DNA of 64,000 nt, from NCBI GenBank assembly GCA_910579865.1, contig CAJTXA010000001.1, positions 1 through 64,000 of the forward strand, written 5' to 3'. The notes under the pieces are model-generated. The model was not told the origin of the DNA, made no database searches, and saw nothing but the letters and a program-made list of their open reading frames with translations. This stretch comes from an uncultured Lachnospiraceae bacterium (GTDB taxonomy: Bacteria > Bacillota > Clostridia > Lachnospirales > Lachnospiraceae). A program made the position numbers and the translations under genes. Shown piece after piece: positions 9,520 through 18,933 of this stretch (position 1 is its first letter; each line of letters starts with the position of its first letter).

Positions 9520-9548
9520 ATAATAGCATTTTCAGAATCTTGTGTCAA
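9520..9548 (-). promoter_or_regulatory. SigA-type promoter of the pectin cluster
   Basis: On the minus strand TTGACA, a 17-bp spacer and TATTAT lie between the recJ stop and the GH105-like gene. This gives the GH105-GH28-isomerase genes a promoter of their own within the housekeeping series. Confidence 0.75.
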
Positions 9549-9553
9549 TGATT

Positions 9554-11287
9554 CTACTTGTTTATTTCAAAATTCATTTGATATCCCAAAATCCGAATCT
9601 GTAATGTCCGAGTTCCCCGAAATAAATTTATCTCTGGTATAAAAAGAATCGATGCATCTTTTGCTCCATCTGTTTCTCTTAAAAACAAGTCTCCATCTCC
9701 AAACCAAATCCCATTTATCTGTATTCCATCACTTTCTAATAACATTCGTACTACATTTCGTTTTTCTCCTAACACCTGTTTTGACAAAATTTTTACATGG
9801 CGTTCTGCAAATACAGGCTTTTCATTCCCTTTTCCAAATGGTATCAGCAAAGCAAACTGTTCCACTAGCTCTTCTGTAATATACCGAAATGGTAGTTGTG
9901 TATCAATCCAAATTTTTTCAATCAAATCCTCCTCTGTCATCTGTTGTTTCTCATTCAAAGAAATTCGAAAAGAGTCCATTTGATCCTCCTCTAAAGATAA
10001 TCCGGCTGCCATAGGATGTCCTCCAAATTTTACTAAATACTCCTTTGATTTTACTAATTCATCAAACATCGAATACCCCTCAATCGAACGTCCCGAACCT
10101 TTTATCCGTTCCTCTCCTTTTGTCAATACAAATACTGGTTTATAATACTTTTCCCGAAGCCTGCCAGCAATAATTCCAGCTAAACTTTCATGGCAATCAG
10201 GCAGATAAACTACAAGTACCTTATCCTTTTTTCTATCTGTTGTCTCAATCTCTTTTATCGCCTGTTCTACTCCATCTGCTGTCATCTTTTTTCGGCTTTC
10301 ATTTAATGCTTTTAATTCCCCTGCCAGATTGTCTGCTACCTCTTTCTCTTTTGCCTGAAGCAATTCCAACGCTCTCTTTGCTGTGTCTAAACGTCCTCCT
10401 GCATTTAAACAAGGGCCAATTACAAATCCAATATGATAAGAAGAAATCGATTCTGGTTCTATCTTACAAATAGCCATCAAAGCCCGTAATCCTTTATTCT
10501 TTGTACAGCGCAGCCTTTTTAACCCTTCTTTTACAAGAATTCGGTTTTCATCTTGTAATCCCATCACATCTCCAATTGTAGCCATTGCTGCAATTTCTAA
10601 AAACTCTTCTTCTGCCTCTTCTACTTTTTTTCCAAATGCTTGATATAGACATAATACCAATTTATAAGCCACTGCAGCCCCACATAATCCCTCAAATGGA
10701 TAGGAACAATCCTCCTGTTTTGGATTAATAATTGCATCGGCTGGAGGTAAAATATAATCTCGTTTTCCATCTTTTTCCTCATAAGGAACCTCATGATGAT
10801 CGGTTACAATTACTGTAAGTCCCAAACTTTTTGCATAAGCAATCTGACTTTTTGCTGCTATTCCATTGTCACAAGTGACAATTGTATCTATACCTGCTTG
10901 ATATGCTTCTTGTATTAATGCCTCATTTATTCCATATCCATCTTTTACCCGATGCGGAATTTCTCCATCTACAATTGCTCCACACTTTTGAAAAGCAGTT
11001 AGCAAAATATAAATCGAACTTACTCCATCAATATCATAATCCCCAATTATACGAATCTTCTTTTTTAAAAGAATTTTATCCTTTAATAAAGCAACTGCCT
11101 TTTCCATATCCTTAAATAAAAATGGATTATACATATCCCCTTTTGTTCCATAAAGATAGCGCCAAATTGCTTCTTCTCCTATTACATCCCGATTGCGTAT
11201 CACTCGTGCAATAACTTTATCAATCTGATACTTTTTCGCTATTGCCTCAAAATCGGCCCTCTTGCTGTAAACCATCCATTTCTTCAT
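9554..11287 (-). CDS. recJ: Single-stranded-DNA-specific exonuclease RecJ
   Basis: 577-residue DHH-family 5'-3' ssDNA exonuclease used in recombination and repair. DHH motifs: DYDIDGVSS near residue 63, VTCDNGIA near 138, VTDHHEVP near 160; DHHA1 glycine-rich GGHPMAAGLS near 420; an OB-like C-terminal domain follows. Length is normal for clostridial RecJ. Normally adjacent to apt; here a pectin cluster separates them. Confidence 0.94.
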   Translation of the reverse strand: MKKWMVYSKRADFEAIAKKYQIDKVIARVIRNRDVIGEEAIWRYLYGTKGDMYNPFLFKDMEKAVALLKDKILLKKKIRIIGDYDIDGVSSIYILLTAFQKCGAIVDGEIPHRVKDGYGINEALIQEAYQAGIDTIVTCDNGIAAKSQIAYAKSLGLTVIVTDHHEVPYEEKDGKRDYILPPADAIINPKQEDCSYPFEGLCGAAVAYKLVLCLYQAFGKKVEEAEEEFLEIAAMATIGDVMGLQDENRILVKEGLKRLRCTKNKGLRALMAICKIEPESISSYHIGFVIGPCLNAGGRLDTAKRALELLQAKEKEVADNLAGELKALNESRKKMTADGVEQAIKEIETTDRKKDKVLVVYLPDCHESLAGIIAGRLREKYYKPVFVLTKGEERIKGSGRSIEGYSMFDELVKSKEYLVKFGGHPMAAGLSLEEDQMDSFRISLNEKQQMTEEDLIEKIWIDTQLPFRYITEELVEQFALLIPFGKGNEKPVFAERHVKILSKQVLGEKRNVVRMLLESDGIQINGIWFGDGDLFLRETDGAKDASILFIPEINLFRGTRTLQIRILGYQMNFEINK

Positions 11288-11350
11288 TATAAATACCTCT
11301 TTCTTTATTTATTCTACAATATTCTACAATCTACCTTTATGTTAAATAAA

Positions 11351-11387
11351 AATAAGTCTATTCAGGCTTTCCCTACCTAGACTTATT
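11351..11387 (-). terminator. Rho-independent terminator after the substrate-binding lipoprotein gene
   Basis: AATAAGTCTA ... TAGACTTATT makes a 10-bp stem, followed on the minus strand by TTTATTT. It separates the 11.4-17.5 kb series from recJ. Confidence 0.8.
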
Positions 11388-11430
11388 TTCTATCTGTCAA
11401 CAATCAGCTTCTATAAAACTATAATCTATT

Positions 11431-12504
11431 TTATTTTTCCTTATAAAAAATTCCCTCATCTGGCAGTTGTCCTCCAACGGAAGCTGGATTTTGCTTATAC
11501 AACGTTTCCAAATATCCCATAATCTTTTGTTCCATTTCTTCTCCACGAATAAAAGAAATATTACAATAAGGAATTGCCTTTGTTGCAATCGCTGCCTTAA
11601 AAATTCCATATTTCTCAACCAGTGATGCGCACCCTTCTATATCTTGATTTGCATACTCTGTTGCGCTTTGATAAGCAGTAAGAAAAGCTTCTAACAAATC
11701 CGAATTTTCTTGTGCATATGCTTTTCGAACTACTAAAACTCCAGTTACCACTGTACTATCTGCATTTACTGCTTCCCATTCTTCTGTTACACTTAAAGCA
11801 ATCCTAAGTTTATCATTTTGCGTCATAGCTACTGTTACATAAGGTTGCGGCAGCATTGCTATGGCATCTTCTGATTCTGCCAATATTGCAGCAACCTCTG
11901 CAGCTTCTGAACGATATTCAATTGTCACATCTGTTTCTGGATTTAATCCATAGGAAGTCAAAAGATAATTTAAGGTATATTCTGGTGTTGTTCCTTGTCC
12001 TGTTGAATAAATTGTTTTTCCTTTTAAATCCTCTACACTTTGAATGGTGTCACCCGTTTCTACAAGATAAAGTACACCAAGTGTATTAATAGCTGCCACT
12101 TGAATTTCTCCACCTGTTTTTTGATATAAAACGGCTGCCAAATTACAAGGTACAGCTGCCATATCAAGTGTCCCTTGAATCAGTCCTGCACTTACCTCAT
12201 CTGCAGTTCCAAAAATCTGAAACTCATAAGGAAATTCTGTCTTTTTCTCTTCTGCATCCTGCATCAGTTTTACCATTCCGATTGCAGTGGGTCCACTCAT
12301 AGCTGCAATTTTGGCTGCTTTTTGCTCTGTACTTTCTTCTTCTATAGAAGTACTTTGTTCTTCTGTTGTTTCAGAACTTTGTACTGTAGTTGTAGTTTTT
12401 ACATTAGAAGTAGCATCTTTGTTAGAACCACATCCTGTTAAAATTGTAACTCCAAATAAAAACGCTGCCACTATTTTGGTGATTTTCTTTCTTTGGATTC
12501 CCAT
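11431..12504 (-). CDS. ABC transporter substrate-binding lipoprotein (NitT/TauT/SsuA-like)
   Basis: 357 residues. A signal peptide ends in the lipobox ILTGC with Cys25, followed by a Ser/Thr/Glu-rich linker (about 26-65). The mature part has the periplasmic-binding-protein-2 pattern of the nitrate/sulfonate/thiamine-precursor group (GTADEVSAGLIQGTLDMAAVP, YSTGQGTTPEYTLNYLL). It would bind a small ligand for import. No permease or ATPase is in the window, so it is an orphan here and the ligand is unknown. Ribosome site GAAAGGAAAAGAAAA. Confidence 0.87.
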   Translation of the reverse strand: MGIQRKKITKIVAAFLFGVTILTGCGSNKDATSNVKTTTTVQSSETTEEQSTSIEEESTEQKAAKIAAMSGPTAIGMVKLMQDAEEKKTEFPYEFQIFGTADEVSAGLIQGTLDMAAVPCNLAAVLYQKTGGEIQVAAINTLGVLYLVETGDTIQSVEDLKGKTIYSTGQGTTPEYTLNYLLTSYGLNPETDVTIEYRSEAAEVAAILAESEDAIAMLPQPYVTVAMTQNDKLRIALSVTEEWEAVNADSTVVTGVLVVRKAYAQENSDLLEAFLTAYQSATEYANQDIEGCASLVEKYGIFKAAIATKAIPYCNISFIRGEEMEQKIMGYLETLYKQNPASVGGQLPDEGIFYKEK

Positions 12505-12546
12505 TTTTCTTTTCCTTTCCTTCTTTCGACCAAATCAAATTTTTTA

Positions 12547-13047
12547 TTAAAATTTTCGAATTGGATCTCCTGCATCATCTGTATTTTCGATAGATCGGAT
12601 TTCCACATAATAACAATAATCTTCACTCACTTGCACAGCCACTTTATCCCCAATTTTATGTCCCAAAATCGCTTTTCCTATTGGGGACTCAATACTAATA
12701 TATCCTTTTAATGAATTTCCTCGAATGGAAGTTACCAACTTAAAGACTTGTATTTCACCTTCTTCTTCAAAGTAAAGTCCCACTGTATTATTCATTCCAA
12801 CTTCATCCGCTTTTGACTGTTCTGTTACAACTATCGCATTTTTTAACATTCTCTCCAAATAACGGATTCGACTTTCATTTTGATTTTTGTCCTTTTTTGC
12901 GGCATAATACTCAAAGTTTTCACTTAGATCTCCCTGTGCTCGTGCTTCTTTTACTGCTTCAATTGCATCCCTACGAACCACTAACTTTCGATACTCAATT
13001 TCTTCCTGAATCTTTTTTATATCACTTTCCGTTAAGTGTTCACCCAT
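12547..13047 (-). CDS. greA: GreA/GreB-family transcription elongation factor
   Basis: 166 residues. An N-terminal coiled coil (about 5-75) carries the acidic tip (ARAQGDLSENFEYYAAKKD), and a C-terminal FKBP-like domain has the family signature (ISIESPIGKAILGHKIGD). It rescues backtracked RNA polymerase by stimulating transcript cleavage. Slightly longer than the usual 158 residues. Ribosome site GGGGAGGAAAGAAAG. Whether this is the only Gre protein in the genome is unknown. Confidence 0.9.
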   Translation of the reverse strand: MGEHLTESDIKKIQEEIEYRKLVVRRDAIEAVKEARAQGDLSENFEYYAAKKDKNQNESRIRYLERMLKNAIVVTEQSKADEVGMNNTVGLYFEEEGEIQVFKLVTSIRGNSLKGYISIESPIGKAILGHKIGDKVAVQVSEDYCYYVEIRSIENTDDAGDPIRKF

Positions 13048-13090
13048 CTTTCTTTCCTCCCCATATTAAAACACAATAAAAACTACAAAT

Positions 13091-14101
13091 TTATAATTCC
13101 CAAGGAAGGTCCGAATGTTCAATTGTCTTATCCCGAAGCATTAACTCCGTTACTGCCTCTGCCGCTGTCTTTCCTTCAAAAAGTACCTGATTTACTTGCT
13201 CAATAATTGGCATCTCTACTTGATATTCCTGTGCCAATCCCAATGCTGCCCTAGCAGAATAAACTCCTTCCACTACCATCTGTACTTCCTTCATCGCCTC
13301 TTCCATTGTCCTTCCCTGTCCAATCAAAATTCCAGCACGCCGATTTCGGCTATGCATACTAGCACAGGTAACAATCAAATCTCCAATTCCAGAAAGTCCA
13401 GTAAATGTCTGAAGTTTTCCTCCCATTTTCATTCCTAATCGTGCAATTTCAGCAATTCCTCTTGTAATTAATGCTGCTTTTGTATTGTCGCCATACCCTA
13501 GTCCATCTGCAATTCCAGCTGCTAAAGCAATTACATTTTTTAGTGCTCCTCCAATTTCAATTCCAAGAATATCTGGACTTGTATAGACTCGAAATACTGG
13601 ACTCATAAAGATATTTTGCAGATACTCTGCTGTCTCTTTTGTTCTTGCTCCCACTACACAAGTAGTTGGAATCCCTTTTCCAACTTCTTCTGCATGGCTT
13701 GGTCCAGAAAGTACCGCTACATCTGCATTGGGAAGTTCTTCTTCTATTACCTGACTTAGTGTAAACAAAGTCCCCTCTTCTACTCCCTTTGCTACATTGA
13801 CCACTTTTTGTCCTGCCACTATAAATTCTGCCATTTGATGTGCTACTTTCCTTGTATAAGCAGAAGCTACTGCCAAAATCAATACATCCTGTTCAAAAAT
13901 AGCTGTTTTTAAATCTTTTGTAACTACAATTGTTTCTGAAAGCTGAACCCCCAAAAGATTAGGTAACTCCCTTTTTTTAGTTAATGCTTCTACCTCTTTC
14001 TCTAAAGCGGACCAAATTTTTACCTGATGCCCATTGTTTGTAAGTAAAACAGCCAAAGCCACACCCCAGCTTCCTGCTCCAATAATTCCTATCCGACTCA
14101 T
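13091..14101 (-). CDS. gpsA: NAD(P)-dependent glycerol-3-phosphate dehydrogenase
   Basis: 336 residues. N-terminal Rossmann motif GIIGAGSWGVALA; VAKGVEEGT, SGPSHAEEV, the catalytic GGALKNVIALAAG and the GLSGIGDLIVTC signature are all present. It makes sn-glycerol 3-phosphate for phospholipids, feeding PlsY, whose gene is just upstream. An upstream GTG (14113) would add MILF, but it falls inside AAGGAGGGTGATT, so the ATG at 14101 is preferred. Confidence 0.95.
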   Translation of the reverse strand: MSRIGIIGAGSWGVALAVLLTNNGHQVKIWSALEKEVEALTKKRELPNLLGVQLSETIVVTKDLKTAIFEQDVLILAVASAYTRKVAHQMAEFIVAGQKVVNVAKGVEEGTLFTLSQVIEEELPNADVAVLSGPSHAEEVGKGIPTTCVVGARTKETAEYLQNIFMSPVFRVYTSPDILGIEIGGALKNVIALAAGIADGLGYGDNTKAALITRGIAEIARLGMKMGGKLQTFTGLSGIGDLIVTCASMHSRNRRAGILIGQGRTMEEAMKEVQMVVEGVYSARAALGLAQEYQVEMPIIEQVNQVLFEGKTAAEAVTELMLRDKTIEHSDLPWEL

Positions 14102-14137
14102 AAATAGAATCACCCTCCTTCCCTTATCACCTTTTTT

Positions 14138-14776
14138 CTACTTTGCGCTAGAACCTAGCTTATTTTCTGTTCCTTTTAACAGACGTACAATATTTGCCCG
14201 ATGCTTTTCTATCGCAAGTATAGTCAAAAGTCCTCCTACTAAATATACTTCATTTAAATAAGATTGTTCCATCTGATAATATCCCAATTGCCCCTTTACT
14301 ACCAAAACCCCAAAAAAGAATACCATCATAAGAATAGACCCCAAAGAAACATATCTTGTCACTGCTACAATCAGAATAAACAACACCATCATGCAAAGTG
14401 CCAGCTTCCAATCATATGCCAGTGCCATACCAGAAATTGCTGCAATTCCTTTTCCTCCTTTAAAACGCAGATAAAAAGGATAATTATGTCCTAATACCAC
14501 TCCCATTCCACTATATAATACCAAAAGCCGAATCATATCTGAATAGTTTTCCTGAAACAACAGTTGCACTACAATTCCAGCAAAAACAGCCTTTAGCGCA
14601 TCTCCAAAATACGTAATAATTCCTGCCTTTTTTCCTAGTACACGTAATGCATTTGTTGTTCCTGCATTTCCACTTCCATATTCTCGAATATCTACACCAT
14701 GTATCTTTCCATAAAGATAGCCTGTCTGTAAAAGTCCAAAAAGATAGCCAATTCCTATACAAATCAATCGTTCCAT
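14138..14776 (-). CDS. plsY: Acyl-phosphate:glycerol-3-phosphate acyltransferase
   Basis: 212-residue polytopic membrane protein with about five hydrophobic segments. Family motifs: YGSGNAGTTNALRVLG near residue 30, GHNYPFYLRFKGGKGIA near 100, and a C-terminal EKHRANIVRLLKGTENK. It acylates glycerol-3-phosphate, the first membrane step of phospholipid synthesis. The ATG at 14776 starts one base after the der stop, suggesting translational coupling; a GTG further upstream would overlap der and has no better ribosome site. Confidence 0.93.
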   Translation of the reverse strand: MERLICIGIGYLFGLLQTGYLYGKIHGVDIREYGSGNAGTTNALRVLGKKAGIITYFGDALKAVFAGIVVQLLFQENYSDMIRLLVLYSGMGVVLGHNYPFYLRFKGGKGIAAISGMALAYDWKLALCMMVLFILIVAVTRYVSLGSILMMVFFFGVLVVKGQLGYYQMEQSYLNEVYLVGGLLTILAIEKHRANIVRLLKGTENKLGSSAK

Positions 14777-14777
14777 T

Positions 14778-16103
14778 TTACTGATTTTCCTTTCGTTCAC
14801 GAATAATAAATTTCAGTGAAGTTCCTCCAAATCCAAAAGCTTCTCTAATTTTATTTTCCAGATATCTTGTATAGGAAAAATGCATTAACTCCTTTTTATT
14901 TACAAAAAGAACAAAGGTCGGAGGCTTTACTCCTACCTGTGTGATATAATAAATCTTCAACCGTTTTCCCTTATCCGATGGTGGCTGCTGCATCACAACT
15001 GCTTCTGCCAATATCTCATTTAATACACCTGTTGCTACACGCAGCGCATGATTTGCAATAACAATATCAATCGCCTCAAACAATTTCTCCACTCTTTGTC
15101 CGGTCTTTGCTGATATAAATAAATATTCTGCGTAGGGAATAAAAGAAAGAATTCCTTTCATCTTATTGGTATACTCATATATCGTTTTATCTGTCTTTTC
15201 AATTGCATCCCATTTATTTACAGCTACCAAAATTCCTTTTCCTCTATCATGTGCGATTCCAACAATCTTGGCATCCTGTTCAGTTACCCCTTCCACTGCA
15301 TCAATTACTAATACTACTACATCTGCACGCTCTACCGCTGCTACGGTTCGAATAATACTATAACGCTCTAATTCTTCTTTTACCTTACTTTTTCTACGTA
15401 GACCTGCTGTATCGATAAAAATATATTCCTTTCCCTTTCGCATAACAGAGGTATCAATTGCATCTCGTGTCGTTCCTGCAATATCGGAAACAATCACCCT
15501 ATCTTCTCCAATAATCCGATTAATAATCGAAGATTTTCCTACATTTGGCTTTCCTATAATTGCAATTTTAGGACGTTCTTCTTCACTCTCTTGTTCGGTC
15601 TGCTCTGGAAAATACGAAACTACTTTATCTAGCATATCTCCAATTCCTAAACGAGAAGCAGCAGAAATTGCAATTGGTTCTCCAATTCCCAAATTATAAA
15701 ATTCATATACATCAGGCATATATTTTTCAAAACTATCCACCTTATTGACGATCAAAAGCACTGGCTTTTTCGAACGGCGCAGTAAATCTGCTACCTTAGA
15801 ATCCGAATCAACCAATCCTTGTTTTACATCTACTAAAAATAAAATTACATCGGCTGTTGCTATTGCAATTTCCGCCTGTTCTCTCATCTGAGAAAGAATC
15901 ACATCTTTGCTATCTGGTTCAATTCCACCTGTATCAATCATGGTAAATGCATAATTTAACCATGTGACATCGGCATAAATGCGATCTCTAGTTACTCCCG
16001 GCGTATCCTTTACGATCGAAATCTTCTCTCCTGCTAACGCATTAAACAATGTAGACTTTCCCACATTCGGACGCCCTACAATTGCTACAATTGGCTTACT
16101 CAT
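14778..16103 (-). CDS. der: Ribosome biogenesis GTPase Der (EngA)
   Basis: 441 residues with two tandem G domains: GRPNVGKS/DTGGIE/NKVD and GKPNVGKS/DTAGLRRKSK/NKWD, then a C-terminal KH-like domain. Acts in 50S subunit assembly. It overlaps the upstream DUF512 gene by 4 bp and abuts plsY, the DUF512-der-plsY-gpsA order common in Clostridia. Confidence 0.96.
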   Translation of the reverse strand: MSKPIVAIVGRPNVGKSTLFNALAGEKISIVKDTPGVTRDRIYADVTWLNYAFTMIDTGGIEPDSKDVILSQMREQAEIAIATADVILFLVDVKQGLVDSDSKVADLLRRSKKPVLLIVNKVDSFEKYMPDVYEFYNLGIGEPIAISAASRLGIGDMLDKVVSYFPEQTEQESEEERPKIAIIGKPNVGKSSIINRIIGEDRVIVSDIAGTTRDAIDTSVMRKGKEYIFIDTAGLRRKSKVKEELERYSIIRTVAAVERADVVVLVIDAVEGVTEQDAKIVGIAHDRGKGILVAVNKWDAIEKTDKTIYEYTNKMKGILSFIPYAEYLFISAKTGQRVEKLFEAIDIVIANHALRVATGVLNEILAEAVVMQQPPSDKGKRLKIYYITQVGVKPPTFVLFVNKKELMHFSYTRYLENKIREAFGFGGTSLKFIIRERKENQ

Positions 16104-17461
16104 AATTCATATCTTCCTCCTTCTCTTGTCCGAATCTGTTCGAAAACCTCTCCTATCACAGAACGGAAAAAATCCTGCCCGCTTGATTTTACAATATTTA
16201 CTTTGACTTGTAAAGCACTTTCCAATTCTTCCAATGTTATATCATCTAAAAAAATGGCCTCTTCTGCTTTTAACATCACATCTGGCAATAAAAGTTCACT
16301 TCCTAATTCTTTTCCAGAAAGCTGTTTTATCAAATCCGTTCCTGTCAACAGTCCAGCCACTGTAATCTGTTCTCCAAAAAAATGATTTTTTATTGCATAA
16401 AGAAAAACTTCTATCTGTGGATACTTCTTTTGAATCTCTAAAACAGCCTGCTGCAGACAGGAATAGGCCAATACACCAGTTGCTATTGAAATTTTGCGGA
16501 TTCGTTTATCTCCTTTTCTTTTTTTTATCTCCTCTGAAAACTCATCTTGAAAAAGCCGAATCATACCAACTCCATTTTCATACTGTAGATATCCATCATA
16601 ACAGTCCGCTTCTGGTATTGGACAATCAGCTAGAAGATACCACTCATCTGCTGCATAAATAAAATGTGTTTTATATTTGGAATAAAGCTGATTTTGCCAT
16701 CGATGAATCGTTTCCAATACTTCTAATGCATCCTCTTTTGTAAATGACTCTAATGGATAAAGTCCTTCTCGAAACTTAGAAAGTCCCACTGGAACTACAG
16801 ATACACTTTGCATATAGGGAAGATACTTTGATAAATCTGAAATCGTTCGCTCTAATTCCGCTTTATCATTTACACCTTTACAAAGTACAATTTGTCCATT
16901 CATTAAAATTTCTGCCTGATATAATTGATCAATTAGTTTTAATTTTTCTCCTGCAAATCGATTCTGAAGCATCTTACAGCGAAGTTCTGGATTTGTTGTA
17001 TGCACCGAAATATTAATGGGCGCTAAACGATAACGAATGATCTTTTCTATATCCTTTTCCTTCATATTGGTCAAAGTAATATAATTTCCCTGCAAAAAAG
17101 AAAGGCGGGAATCGTCATCCTTAAAATACAAAGTTTCCCGCATCCCTTTTGGCATTTGATCAATAAAGCAAAAAATACATTTGTTTTGACAAGATTTGTA
17201 CTTATCTAATAACCCATTTTCAAAGATAATTCCTAAATCCTCATCATAATCCTTTTCAATTTCTAATTCCCATTCCTCTCCATTTTCTTTTTGTATCAAC
17301 ATCTCAATCTTTGTATCTTCTATTAAAAAATGGTAGTCAAAAATATCCTCTAATTCCATTCCATTTATACAAAGTAAGGTATCCCCTGCTTCTAGTTCCA
17401 ATTCTTCTGCAATGGATCCCGGTCGAATACTTTTTATTTTATGTTGTTTTTTTGCTGTCAT
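16100..17461 (-). CDS. DUF512 radical-SAM protein with N-terminal PDZ domain
   Basis: 453 residues. N-terminal PDZ-like segment (IRPGSIAEELELEAGDTLLCING), then a CxxxCxxC iron-sulfur motif in CQNKCIFCFIDQMPKGMR near residues 92-109, and the conserved GNYITLTNMKEKDIEKI and SVVPVGLSKFR segments of the DUF512 family. Function is unproven; the family is restricted to Gram-positive anaerobes and cyanobacteria and is nearly always beside der, hinting at ribosome assembly or RNA modification. Likely first gene of the der-plsY-gpsA run. Confidence 0.9.
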   Translation of the reverse strand: MTAKKQHKIKSIRPGSIAEELELEAGDTLLCINGMELEDIFDYHFLIEDTKIEMLIQKENGEEWELEIEKDYDEDLGIIFENGLLDKYKSCQNKCIFCFIDQMPKGMRETLYFKDDDSRLSFLQGNYITLTNMKEKDIEKIIRYRLAPINISVHTTNPELRCKMLQNRFAGEKLKLIDQLYQAEILMNGQIVLCKGVNDKAELERTISDLSKYLPYMQSVSVVPVGLSKFREGLYPLESFTKEDALEVLETIHRWQNQLYSKYKTHFIYAADEWYLLADCPIPEADCYDGYLQYENGVGMIRLFQDEFSEEIKKRKGDKRIRKISIATGVLAYSCLQQAVLEIQKKYPQIEVFLYAIKNHFFGEQITVAGLLTGTDLIKQLSGKELGSELLLPDVMLKAEEAIFLDDITLEELESALQVKVNIVKSSGQDFFRSVIGEVFEQIRTREGGRYEL

Positions 17462-17591
17462 CTTTTACCTCGTCTTTTTTATCCCTGTTTTTTCTATTAC
17501 TCATTGTATAACAAAATATCCAATTAGACAAGTAGGATAACTGAATGTGGCAAATTTTATTCACACTTTCCGACAATTTTCACAAAATCAC

Positions 17592-17619
17592 TTGACGCAT
17601 CTTAAAAGTGCGCTATAAT
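17592..17619 (+). promoter_or_regulatory. SigA-type promoter of the PRPP synthetase gene
   Basis: TTGACG and TATAAT separated by 16 bp, 54 bp upstream of the ATG at 17674, which itself follows ATTTGGAGGAACT. Confidence 0.8.
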
Positions 17620-17673
17620 TTAACTGTTATAAGTTAATTTACAAACGAATCAAATTACATATTTGGAGGAACT

Positions 17674-18867
17674 ATGTCTGAACAGGATTTATTTGAAACT
17701 ACTCTTCCGGTTGCACCTTTAAAAATTGCAGCCCTAGCTAGCAGCACAGAACTTGCTAAAAAAGTCAATGCTCATCTTGTAAACTCCCGCCATGCACGTT
17801 CCACGGATCACAGTTTGCCTTTTCATTTTAATGGCTATCTAAAAGATTCCTATTTATTAGAAAATACTTGTCCTCGTTTTGGCACAGGAGAAGCGAAAGG
17901 AATTCTAAAAGAAAGTGTTCGTGGAAGTGATCTTTTTCTTATGGTAGATGTTGGGAATTACAGTCTAACCTATTCTGTCTGTGGTCAAGAAAACCATATG
18001 TCACCAGATGATCACTATCAAGATCTAAAACGAATTATCTCAGCTTCCATAGCTAATGCACACCGAGTTACTGTAATTATGCCATTTTTATATGGAAGCA
18101 GACAACACAAACGAGCCAAGCGAGAATCTTTAGACTGTGCACTTGCACTTCAGGAACTAACTCATATGGGCGTCTCTAATATTATTACCTTTGATGCACA
18201 TGATCCACGAGTTGCAAATGCAATTCCTTTACATGGCTTTGACAATTTTACTCCACCATACCAATTTATCAAAGCGATTCTTTACAAAGAAACCAACTTA
18301 CTTATTCATAATGAACATCTTATGGTTATCAGTCCAGATGAAGGTGCTATGCATCGTGCGGTATACTTTGCAAATGTTATTGGAATTGATATGGGAATGT
18401 TTTATAAACGTCGTGATTATTCCACTATTGTAGATGGAAAACATCCTGTTGTTGAATATGAATTTCTCGGAAATCAAGTAGCAGGAAAAGATATTATTAT
18501 TATGGATGATATGATTGCTTCTGGAAAACGTATGTTAGATACTGCCCGTGCAATAAAAGAAAGAGGAGCCAATCGAATTTTTGTCTGTGCTACATTTGGT
18601 ATCTTTACAGATGGTTTGGAACAATTTGACGAATATTATAAAAAAGGTTATATCAGTTATGTTGTCACTACTAATTTAACTTATCGCAGTGAAGAACTGC
18701 GAAAACGTCCTTACTATTTAGAAGCGGATATGAGCAAATTTTTAGCTATGATTATTGATGCACTCAATCATGATGTGGGAATTGGAGTAGTAATGAGTCC
18801 TACCGAAAAAATCAAACACTTATTAGATGAATATAATCAAGAACTAAAAGCAGAATTAAATTTATAA
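17674..18867 (+). CDS. prs: Ribose-phosphate pyrophosphokinase family protein (PRPP synthetase)
   Basis: 397 residues, about 80 longer than classical Prs. Conserved features: PFLYGSRQHKR (flexible-loop-like), ITFDAHDPRVANAIP (the HDP-like metal/phosphate site), and the PRPP-binding loop IIIMDDMIASGKRML near residues 276-290. The loop differs from the usual DDMIDTAGT. It should make PRPP for nucleotide, His and Trp synthesis, but the altered loop and extra length place it in a divergent clostridial subgroup and a second canonical prs may exist elsewhere. Single gene with its own promoter, opposite to its neighbours. Confidence 0.87.
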   Translation: MSEQDLFETTLPVAPLKIAALASSTELAKKVNAHLVNSRHARSTDHSLPFHFNGYLKDSYLLENTCPRFGTGEAKGILKESVRGSDLFLMVDVGNYSLTYSVCGQENHMSPDDHYQDLKRIISASIANAHRVTVIMPFLYGSRQHKRAKRESLDCALALQELTHMGVSNIITFDAHDPRVANAIPLHGFDNFTPPYQFIKAILYKETNLLIHNEHLMVISPDEGAMHRAVYFANVIGIDMGMFYKRRDYSTIVDGKHPVVEYEFLGNQVAGKDIIIMDDMIASGKRMLDTARAIKERGANRIFVCATFGIFTDGLEQFDEYYKKGYISYVVTTNLTYRSEELRKRPYYLEADMSKFLAMIIDALNHDVGIGVVMSPTEKIKHLLDEYNQELKAELNL

Positions 18868-18903
18868 AAAGATAAAATTATATACAAAAAGATTCTTTTT
18901 ATT

Positions 18904-18933
18904 GTATAAGGCACTGTTTTATAGCGCCTTATA
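18904..18933. terminator. Hairpin between the convergent prs and pgeF genes
   Basis: TATAAGGC and GCCTTATA pair around a 14-base interior between two convergent stops. The flanks are AT-rich but have no long T run, so a bidirectional terminator is only probable. Confidence 0.45.
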
